Shown: piece by piece, positions 32,821 through 39,124 of the stretch
Layout: the number at the start of each line of letters is the position of its first letter
Numbering within the stretch: the stretch's first letter is position 1
Assembly: GCA_903898785.1 (NCBI GenBank)
Contig: CAIUGU010000067.1
Span: 1 to 39,124, forward strand
DNA length: 39,124 nt
Direction: 5' to 3'
DNA from: an uncultured Pseudomonadota bacterium
GTDB lineage: Bacteria; Pseudomonadota; Gammaproteobacteria; Steroidobacterales; Steroidobacteraceae
Made by a program: the position numbers and the translations under genes
Notes under the pieces: model-generated
Databases searched by the model: none
What the model saw: the letters and a program-made list of their open reading frames with translations, nothing else
What the model was told of the DNA's origin: nothing

Positions 32821-33285
32821 CTAGTACGTGAGCATCCTGCCGAGGAAGATCACGGCGACCCAGTTGATGAGCGAGGCGGCGCAGAGCAGCCTCGCGGCGA
32901 CGGGCGCGGTGGCATTCACGTTCCAGGCATCGACGCTGCCGTAGGGTCCGTTGTGGAAGAGAATCGCAAGGATGGCGGCAAGCACCAGCAGGATGAGCTT
33001 GACGAGGAACTCGCCGCTGCCGAGCAGCGGGGCCGAGTAAGCGATGAACATCAGCAAGCCCGTCGGCACGACCAGGACAAGGGACAGCGCCGCCCACGGC
33101 AGGCACAACTTTGCCAGCGCGCGGACCGGGATACCCTTGCCGAACCCCAGCACACGCAGGTCGAAGACCGCCACGGCCCCCACGAGCATGGCGAACCCGA
33201 CGATATGCAGCGTTACAATAGCGGGATACGCGGCAGAGTGCTGCAGGGCGTCCGCGAAAGGGAACGTCATGACGGCTTTATCCAT
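32821..33285 (-). CDS. Small four-helix membrane protein (DUF6644-like)
   Basis: 154 aa. At least four hydrophobic helices are visible, around YPAIVTLHIVGFAMLVGAVAVF, LPWAALSLVLVVPTGLLMFIAY, EFLVKLILLVLAAILAILF and ARLLCAASLINWVAVIFLG (shown in parts; the first spans residues 22-43). The LHIVGFAMLVGAVAVFDLR segment with a His near a helix start resembles cytochrome-b-like or DUF6644 membrane proteins; this is a weak family guess. Start ATG 33285 (MDKAVMTFPFADAL) is preferred over an upstream frame extension; ATG 33270 is also possible. It precedes the LhgO-like gene by 9 nt and could anchor or accept electrons from it, which is only inference. Confidence 0.7.
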   Translation of the reverse strand: MDKAVMTFPFADALQHSAAYPAIVTLHIVGFAMLVGAVAVFDLRVLGFGKGIPVRALAKLCLPWAALSLVLVVPTGLLMFIAYSAPLLGSGEFLVKLILLVLAAILAILFHNGPYGSVDAWNVNATAPVAARLLCAASLINWVAVIFLGRMLTY

Positions 33286-33347
33286 GGCTCGACTGTACCC
33301 GCGACCGGGAACCACAGCCAGCCGCAATTTAATCGAGGGCCATTCAC

Positions 33348-33770
33348 ATGACCGACCTGCAACGCGAAGGCGGCTGCTTCTGCGGCGCGGTGCGCTATCT
33401 CGTCACGGGCAACGCGCTCACGCTCTGCGTCTGCCATTGCGAAAGCTGCCGCTGGGCGGTGGGAGCGCCGATGGTGGCGTGGGGCACGTTCCCGACTGCG
33501 CAATTCAAGGTGACTCGCGGCGAGGTGACGGCCTACGCGTCCTCGCCCGGCGTCACCCGCGGACATTGCGCAGACTGCGGGACGTCGCTGACCTATCAGC
33601 ACGAAGAGCGTCCCGGCGAGATCGACGTGACGCTGGCAAGCTTCGACGACGCGGCTGCGCTCGTTCCCACCGCGCACATCTGGGTCCAGGACAAGCTGCC
33701 GTGGGTCCAGCTCGCCGACGGACTGCCGCAGCACGCGACGACGCTCGACGTTTCGCAGCGAATCCCCTGA
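33348..33770 (+). CDS. GFA family (CENP-V/GFA domain) zinc-binding protein
   Basis: 140 aa. Zinc-ligand cysteines lie at Cys10/Cys12 (GGCFCGAVRY), Cys29/Cys31/Cys34 (LCVCHCESCRW) and Cys74/Cys77 (GHCADCGTSLTY), the complete pattern of the GFA fold. The first-described members bind glutathione and formaldehyde, but most relatives have no proven activity, so it should not be called a formaldehyde-detoxifying enzyme. HIWVQDKLPWVQLADGLPQH at the end is the usual C-terminal consensus. It diverges from the small membrane-protein gene with about 60 nt between starts. The 126 nt after it hold nothing recognisable. Confidence 0.93.
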   Translation: MTDLQREGGCFCGAVRYLVTGNALTLCVCHCESCRWAVGAPMVAWGTFPTAQFKVTRGEVTAYASSPGVTRGHCADCGTSLTYQHEERPGEIDVTLASFDDAAALVPTAHIWVQDKLPWVQLADGLPQHATTLDVSQRIP

Positions 33771-33896
33771 CATCAGACGTAAGGGGGGGGCACCGATCGT
33801 GCTGCGCCAAGAAGGACTGCAGTCAGCAAGCCGTCTTCAGCCATGACCCGGCTGCGGCTCTATCGTTGGCGTGCGGCAGCATCGTCAACAATGCGT

Positions 33897-35807
33897 TCAC
33901 TTCGCGACCCCAAAGGCCAGCAGCACATTGCCCGGCATACCACCGAAGCGGGGATAGCCGGAATTCACGAACACCATGCCGCCTGCGACAAGCGGACCCG
34001 CTCCATCCAGCGAACCGCCTGATGCCGGCACTCCATTCACGGTCGTGAAGTTCTTCAGCGTGTCGAAGTCCCACAGCAACCGGCCGTCGTCGCTGGAGAA
34101 GGCGCGGATGTGGCCGTCCATCGAACCGGAAAACACGGCACCAGGCAGCGCCGTAACCGCTGCAGGTTGTGCCGGACTGCAACCCGGGCGTGGCGGAGAA
34201 CAGGCAATCCCGGGGGCAAACCAGACCTTGGCGCCGTCCGCGACATTCAACGCAGTGAGTCCCCCGCCCTTCTGCGGATCCAGCTGCGCGTTGCCGATGG
34301 GGGCTGCGCCCATGGTGCCCGTTGGACGCACGACGTCGGATACCGAGGCATAGACGTTGCGTCCGTCGCTGGCCATGCCCCACTGGACGCCGCCGTTGAC
34401 ACCGCCATTGCCGACCCGGGTTTGCCAAAGGAGTTTGCCGTTGTTCGCCGGATCAAGGGCATACACCATTCCTGACTTCTGCCCTGCGACCAGAACGTCT
34501 CGTCCGTCCGGTGTCTTCACCAGCATCGCTGAAGCGCCGAAGTCGAAATCAGGTCCGTTGTCCTCGGGACAATTGGCGCCGCGGCTGCCACAGGATGAGT
34601 TGTAGACATCGTTCGGCGTGGTCTGCTGCAACCATGCAATGGTCCCGGTCTTGAGGTTCATCGCAATCACGGCGTCGCTGGTCGACGTGGCGGGATGGGA
34701 GTAGTTGTCACCCGTCGTGATGTACAACAGACCGCGCGCCGCATCGATGGTAGGCGTCGACCAGACGCCCGCTCCCGACGGCCCGTAGGTCTCGGTTGCA
34801 ACCGCCGTCACACCGATCTTCTTCGGCTTGTCCACCAGGTACGTCTTCCAGACCCGGGACCCATCGCGGACGCGCAAGGCAGTGATGCTGCCGCGGAACG
34901 TGCAGCACTGGTACGCGGGATCAATCGCGCGGGTTTCTTCCCACGACGCCGCGGGCACGAATGCCACTCCCTCGTGGACTGCGAGCGAACCCGTCAGCCG
35001 GGTTGCCTCATGCTCCTCAACCTTTTTCTTCCAGAGCGATTTTCCGGTGCGCGCATCGAGCGCATACACCCAGCCGTTCTGGTCGCTGAAGACCAGCGTC
35101 CTGCGGACGCCTTCTTCTGCAACCGTCATCGCGGTACGTACCGGTCCATTCGCCTGGTAGATCCAGTGGACGCAGCCGGTACTCGCGTCGAGGGCCTGCA
35201 CTGCACCGCCGGCGCTGCCCACGAACAGCGTGCCGTTGAAAAGCGTCGGTGCTGCAAATGCGGTCACATCACCGGGAAAGCCATACGCCCACTTGAGTTC
35301 CAGCTTCCCCAGATCAGCCGCCGCGAGTCCGGCGCGCTCGGCCGTCTGAAACCGGGTGTTGTCCTGCGACGGGCTCCAGCCAGTCCAGTTGCCGAGCGGT
35401 GCCGCGGCCATGATGGGACGATCGGCCTTGCAATAGGCGCTCGCAGGCAATGCCGTCTCGTCCTTGCCCTTGCCGAGAAAGCGGGCGACGGCTTCGCGCT
35501 CGTTCCGCCGGATCGGATAGGCGATGCTCATCATCAACCCGAAATCGAGCGTGCGCAGGATGCGGGCAGGCGACATCTTCGTGAGGGCTTCGCGCGTCGG
35601 TATGCGGGGGCTTACCTGCTCGTGGCACGATGCACAGTACTTGGCATACACCGCTTCGCCAGCCGCGCCGGCGGCAGCTTGGGCTTGGGCTTGGGCTGTG
35701 CACGCGAGCCCCCCGATCATGGCACTCGCGAACGCGAGCAAAGCAGAGAGACAGGGCTTGGAGGCGTTCAGCAAGGTCGGCTCCCTGTCTTGAATGTTCA
35801 CGCGCAT
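33897..35807 (-). CDS. PQQ-type beta-propeller dehydrogenase with N-terminal cytochrome c (PVA-dehydrogenase-like)
   Basis: 636 aa. A signal peptide (to about residue 45, ending AQAQAQA) leads to a cytochrome c segment with one haem motif, C-A-S-C-H in YAKYCASCHEQV. Then comes an eight-bladed quinoprotein propeller with many W-docking motifs such as VQALDASTGCVHWIYQ, VYALDARTGKSLWKKK, VYALDPANNGKLLWQT and IRAFSSDDGRLLWDF. The vicinal cysteines in YQCCTFRGSITAL and the LTGSLAVHEGVAFVP region are like polyvinyl-alcohol dehydrogenase (cytochrome). It would oxidise an alcohol in the periplasm and pass electrons through its haem to the respiratory chain. ATG 35807 has a GGGGGGA 6 nt upstream; the frame extends to 35999 without support. 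It is divergent from a TonB-dependent receptor. Confidence 0.85.
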   Translation of the reverse strand: MRVNIQDREPTLLNASKPCLSALLAFASAMIGGLACTAQAQAQAAAGAAGEAVYAKYCASCHEQVSPRIPTREALTKMSPARILRTLDFGLMMSIAYPIRRNEREAVARFLGKGKDETALPASAYCKADRPIMAAAPLGNWTGWSPSQDNTRFQTAERAGLAAADLGKLELKWAYGFPGDVTAFAAPTLFNGTLFVGSAGGAVQALDASTGCVHWIYQANGPVRTAMTVAEEGVRRTLVFSDQNGWVYALDARTGKSLWKKKVEEHEATRLTGSLAVHEGVAFVPAASWEETRAIDPAYQCCTFRGSITALRVRDGSRVWKTYLVDKPKKIGVTAVATETYGPSGAGVWSTPTIDAARGLLYITTGDNYSHPATSTSDAVIAMNLKTGTIAWLQQTTPNDVYNSSCGSRGANCPEDNGPDFDFGASAMLVKTPDGRDVLVAGQKSGMVYALDPANNGKLLWQTRVGNGGVNGGVQWGMASDGRNVYASVSDVVRPTGTMGAAPIGNAQLDPQKGGGLTALNVADGAKVWFAPGIACSPPRPGCSPAQPAAVTALPGAVFSGSMDGHIRAFSSDDGRLLWDFDTLKNFTTVNGVPASGGSLDGAGPLVAGGMVFVNSGYPRFGGMPGNVLLAFGVAK

Positions 35808-36286
35808 TGATTTCCCCCCTGCAGACCGCGGACGCGGGTCTGCGTCAGACGACGCGCCGCGAGCGCGAGCTTCCCCATGCACAGCGTACAGACCGCAGCG
35901 CAGCCACACCAACAGGAATCGGGTGATGGCATCCGCGACGCCCGCACTCACCGCGCATACCCGGGGGAGACGACAGGCTGCTGCCATCCGCGGCGGCACG
36001 TTGACTCATCTGGCACAAGCCAGCATATCGCACCGCAGCAAATGGCCCGCTTGACGCGTGTTACGATGTTAAGTACTTTCGTTTGCATATAGAACAATTC
36101 CCTTCACGGTCGGCGTCAAGCATGGGCGTCCGATTGGTCTGGGGGCATACATCAGCAAGAAGTCGCCTGCGGAACGACTTTATGTTTTCTGGTTGCTTCG
36201 GGAATGCCGGTGGTCAATTGGGTCTTCTGCCCGAGCACCGCTCATTAACAATGATGATTCAGGACGTTCAGTCCATAGGGGGTAGA
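35808..36286 (+). promoter_or_regulatory. 479-nt divergent intergenic region with candidate promoters
   Basis: This gap lies between the divergent PQQ dehydrogenase and the TonB-dependent receptor. TTGACG (36051-36056) and TACTTT (36074-36079), 17 nt apart, are a fair sigma-70-type pair toward the receptor; TTGACT (36001-36006) with CATATC (36024-36029) is a second, weaker pair. Near the dehydrogenase start, GCAGACC (35821-35827) and GGTCTGC (35837-35843) form a small hairpin in its leader. No gene is recognised, although the receptor frame is open from 36083. The stretch 36060-36110 is noticeably AT-richer than its surroundings. Confidence 0.4.
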
Positions 36287-39064
36287 GTGAAGAAATCCAA
36301 TCGGAATCGTGTCTTGATGCTCGGCATTGCCGCCGAGCTCATGGCTTCGGCAGCTGCGGCCCAAGCGCCCGCCGCTGCGTCTAACGAGGCCCAGCTCGAC
36401 AACGTCGTCGTCACGGCGTCCCGCGTTTCGCGCGAAGGCTTCAACGCCCCGACGCCGACAACGGTAATCGGCGAAGTGCAACTCGAAGCCCGCGGCTTCA
36501 CGAACATCACCGACGCCATCAACGAAACGCCGGTGTTCCGCGCATCCAACGGACCTGCCACCGCGCAGCGCGGCGGCTCCGCATCGGGCGGTAGCTCGCT
36601 GGATCTGCGCGGGTTGAACGGAGGCGTCGCGCGCACGCTGGTGCTGATCGACGGTCGTCGTCATGTTCCGAGCACGGTCTCCGGCCTCGTCGACCTCAAC
36701 ATGATCCCGACCGGCCTGGTCGAACGGACGGAAGTGGTCACCGGCGGCGCCTCGGCGGCCTGGGGCTCGGACGCCATCGCCGGCGTCGTGAACATCCTCC
36801 TGAAGGACAACCTGCAGGGATTCCAGAGCCACGTCGCTTACGCCCAGACGGGCCACAACGACTACGTTGAAAGCACCATCAACCTGGCCGGCGGCACCGC
36901 CTTCGCGGGCGGTCGCGGCCACGTCATCGCCGGCTTCGACTACGTCAAGAACGACGGCGTCGTCGACGGCTTCCGTTCGCGCGATTGGGTGAAGAAGGCC
37001 TCGACCGGCACGCTCTTCAACTACGGCGCAGCTCCGCGCCCCGTCGGGATTCCGCAGGTCGTCATCGCCGACGACTTCCGTAACAGCGACACGGCTTTCT
37101 CGGGCGGCGTGATCGTCGGCGGCCCACTCGACAACATCACCTTCCTGGGCGGCCAGAACACCGGCGTCTTCACGCTCGGCTCGTTGGTCGTCGGCAACAA
37201 CATGATCGGCGGCGGTGCCAACAACAGCAATGCCGACCTCCGCGTCGTCGACGGCTCCAACCTCGTGAACCCCATCGAACGGAACTCGGCTCTGGTGCGG
37301 GTGAAGTGGGACTTTACCGATTCCCTCGAGGGCTTCATCGAGGGCTCCCGGGCGGTTTCGTCCTATGAGGGCTTCTCGGCCAGCCGGCGCGACCAGGGCA
37401 CCATCACCATTCGGCAGGACAACGCGTTCCTGCCTACGTCGATCCGAACGCAGATGGCGAACCTGAACCTCGCCACCATCACCGTCGGCCGAATCGCGAC
37501 TGACGACAACTACAACTTCTACACGACCCTCACCGGCCAGCAGACCGAACGCGTCGTCGGCGGATTCAAGGGTGACCTCGGTGGATCGTGGAAGTGGGAT
37601 CTGTACTACCAGTACGGCCAGAACCACTTCAAGCAGCGCAACCAGTCGACGATCAATGCCAACTTCACGGCAGCCGTTGACGCCGTCCTCGTCGGCGGCC
37701 AGATCGTCTGCCGGCCGGGCGCCGTCGGAGCGGATGTGGGGTGCGTGCCCTTCAACATCTTCGGCCGCAACTCACCTTCGCAGGCGGCCGTCGACTATGT
37801 CCGCGGCGTCGGCATCAACGACGTGACTTACAGGCAGCAGGTAGGTGCGGTGAACGTAAACGGCGACCTGTTCGACTTGCCGGCGGGCCCAGTGGCCGTC
37901 GCTGCAGGCGTGGAACACCGCCAGGAAGAAGTCTTCAGCAAGGTCGACAGCAACTCGCGGCTCAGGCGCTACGACCTCAACAACTTCCAGCCCATCGCGG
38001 GTTCGTTCAGCACGCAGGAAGTCTACGGCGAAGTCGCCGTGCCGATCCTGCGGGACAAGGCCTTCGCGCAGAGCCTCGACGTCAACGGTGCCGTTCGCTA
38101 CACCGACTATTCGACCTCGGGCGGCGTCACGACATGGAAGATGGGTGCCAGCTGGGAGCCGGTGCAGTCCGTACGGTTCCGCGCTACGCAGTCGCGCGAC
38201 ATCCGGGCGCCGAACCTGCAGGAGCTCTACGCGACGTCGGTCCAGGCACGGGAGTTCGTCAACGGTACGCAGCAGAACACCAGCCAGACCGGCAACCCCG
38301 ACCTGGTACCGGAAGAAGCCGATACCTTCACAGCCGGTGTCGTGTTCCAGCCGACGTTCGTACCGCGGCTCACCATCTCGGCTGACTACCATGACATCGA
38401 GATCACCGGTGCCATCTCGCGTCTGACGGCACAGCAGGTGTTCGACCGCTGCGCCGCCGGCTTCACGGCCCTGTGTGCGGACATCACCCGGGTGGGTAAC
38501 GGTCCGGTCACTGCGACCGTGGCGAGGTTGCTCAACTTCAACTCGATCAAGACCACCGGCTGGGATTTCGAAGCCGTCTACGCTCTGCCGAGTGACCTGC
38601 TCGTGCCTGGCCAGTTCCAGGTGCGTGCACTCGGCGCCCTCGTCGACGAGCTGTCGACGACCGACGCTGCTGGCACGATCGACCGGGTCAAGCAGACGGT
38701 GCCGGACAGGATCTGGTCGCTGGACGTCAACTACATCGTGGGTCAGTTCACCGGCAACGTGCAGGTGCGCTACGTGGGTGAGGCGACTCGCAACACCACG
38801 CTGATCGGCCCGGACAACCCGGCGTACAACCCGGCGCTGCCGAACACGATCAGCGACAACACGGTGCCTGCCATCACGTACCTGAACCTGTCGGCACAGT
38901 ACGACCTCGTCCGCGACGGGGACCGTCGTGTGCAGCTCTACGGCGTGATCAACAACGTCATGGACAAGGATCCGCCGGAGGGTGCGGGCGGCTTCGCCAG
39001 CGGCTTCGTGAACTACGATCTGGTCGGTCGCCTCTACCGGGCCGGCGTGCGGTTCAACTTCTAA
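36287..39064 (+). CDS. TonB-dependent outer-membrane receptor
   Basis: 925 aa. The start GTG 36287 has AGGGGG just upstream and opens a clean signal peptide (KKSNRNRVLMLGIAAELMAS, then AAAAQA). The alternative ATGs at 36251 and 36254 lack a ribosome site. A TonB-box-like LDNVVVTASR follows, then a plug domain with SGGSSLDLRGLNGG, RTLVLIDGRRHVPS and GGASAAWGSDAIAGVVNILLKD. The 22-strand barrel runs to the C-terminal aromatic YRAGVRFNF. RDIRAPNLQELYA and NPDLVPEEADTFTAGVVF are typical late-barrel motifs. It takes up a large substrate with energy from TonB; the substrate is unknown. The divergent PQQ dehydrogenase may process that substrate. Confidence 0.95.
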   Translation: MKKSNRNRVLMLGIAAELMASAAAAQAPAAASNEAQLDNVVVTASRVSREGFNAPTPTTVIGEVQLEARGFTNITDAINETPVFRASNGPATAQRGGSASGGSSLDLRGLNGGVARTLVLIDGRRHVPSTVSGLVDLNMIPTGLVERTEVVTGGASAAWGSDAIAGVVNILLKDNLQGFQSHVAYAQTGHNDYVESTINLAGGTAFAGGRGHVIAGFDYVKNDGVVDGFRSRDWVKKASTGTLFNYGAAPRPVGIPQVVIADDFRNSDTAFSGGVIVGGPLDNITFLGGQNTGVFTLGSLVVGNNMIGGGANNSNADLRVVDGSNLVNPIERNSALVRVKWDFTDSLEGFIEGSRAVSSYEGFSASRRDQGTITIRQDNAFLPTSIRTQMANLNLATITVGRIATDDNYNFYTTLTGQQTERVVGGFKGDLGGSWKWDLYYQYGQNHFKQRNQSTINANFTAAVDAVLVGGQIVCRPGAVGADVGCVPFNIFGRNSPSQAAVDYVRGVGINDVTYRQQVGAVNVNGDLFDLPAGPVAVAAGVEHRQEEVFSKVDSNSRLRRYDLNNFQPIAGSFSTQEVYGEVAVPILRDKAFAQSLDVNGAVRYTDYSTSGGVTTWKMGASWEPVQSVRFRATQSRDIRAPNLQELYATSVQAREFVNGTQQNTSQTGNPDLVPEEADTFTAGVVFQPTFVPRLTISADYHDIEITGAISRLTAQQVFDRCAAGFTALCADITRVGNGPVTATVARLLNFNSIKTTGWDFEAVYALPSDLLVPGQFQVRALGALVDELSTTDAAGTIDRVKQTVPDRIWSLDVNYIVGQFTGNVQVRYVGEATRNTTLIGPDNPAYNPALPNTISDNTVPAITYLNLSAQYDLVRDGDRRVQLYGVINNVMDKDPPEGAGGFASGFVNYDLVGRLYRAGVRFNF

Positions 39065-39075
39065 GCCGCTATTGC

Positions 39076-39113
39076 GCAGATTGCGCCGGTGAAAGCCGGC
39101 GCAATCTGCCTTT
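39076..39113 (+). terminator. Intrinsic terminator after the TonB-dependent receptor
   Basis: GCAGATTGCGCCGG (39076-39089) and its exact reverse complement (39096-39109) form a 14-bp stem with a 6-nt loop, followed by CTTT. It begins 11 nt after the receptor stop. Confidence 0.8.
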
Positions 39114-39124
39114 CCAGCCAATAC

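Noticed and set aside
33348-33770. S-(hydroxymethyl)glutathione synthase (formaldehyde detoxification)
   Set aside because: Only the GFA zinc fold is visible; no formaldehyde-pathway gene is near, so the specific function is not claimed.
36083-36286. Upstream start for the TonB-dependent receptor
   Set aside because: The extra 68 codons would precede the signal peptide; GTG 36287 has a ribosome site and a normal leader.
36245-37627. 460-codon minus-strand frame opposite the TonB-dependent receptor
   Set aside because: Antisense shadow rich in Val/Asp/Glu/Arg without motifs.
1-39124. tRNA, rRNA, riboswitch or prophage genes
   Set aside because: No cloverleaf, rRNA stretch, known riboswitch core, integrase or phage structural gene was recognised by reading; a covariance-model scan would be decisive.

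Overview
The window is GC-rich bacterial chromosome (about 65% G+C by eye) with tightly packed genes, proline genes, a short-form 6-phosphogluconate dehydrogenase, CFA-type lipid genes, a TonB-dependent receptor and intergenic palindromes. This fits a gammaproteobacterium of the Xanthomonadales/Steroidobacterales/Nevskiales type; that placement is an inference from gene families, not a database result. No rRNA, tRNA, CRISPR array, phage or complete insertion sequence was seen.

Layout. 1-3.5 kb: an exported helical protein that runs off the left edge, a 21-bp-arm palindrome, proA, an exported methyltransferase and a small exported protein. 3.5-6.5 kb: a MITE-like element, the overlapping gnd-zwf pair (oxidative pentose phosphate pathway, NADPH supply) and a decayed copy of the gnd 3' end. 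6.5-11.6 kb, all minus strand: an SDR oxidoreductase, a YciI-like protein, a class D beta-lactamase homologue without its catalytic serine, proB and an acyl-CoA dehydrogenase. 11.8-13.3 kb: a very acidic Asp-tailed protein and htpX behind a good sigma-32-like promoter.

13.3-19.7 kb is the most distinctive block: photolyase, chalcone-isomerase-like protein, acyl desaturase, FAD oxidoreductase, DUF1365 protein and a CFA-type methyltransferase, mostly overlapping by 1-32 nt. It looks like a light- or oxidant-linked membrane fatty-acid modification operon, related to the clusters that make cyclopropane, methylated or furan fatty acids. 19.8-25.5 kb: a peroxiredoxin-like protein, two Crp/Fnr-family regulators, then a cupin, an NHL-propeller protein and a HupE/UreJ-like membrane protein. 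25.6-26.2 kb: a BrnT/BrnA toxin-antitoxin pair with an 18-bp perfect palindrome just upstream.

26.2-33.8 kb: a D-2-hydroxyglutarate-dehydrogenase-like flavoprotein, aquaporin Z, a large DUF748 (AsmA-like) envelope protein, an L-2-hydroxyglutarate-oxidase-like flavoprotein, a small membrane protein and a GFA-family protein. 33.9-39.1 kb: a PQQ/cytochrome c dehydrogenase resembling polyvinyl-alcohol dehydrogenase, divergent from a TonB-dependent receptor; together they suggest uptake and periplasmic oxidation of an unknown substrate. Several intergenic gaps hold inverted repeats, two of which share sequence.
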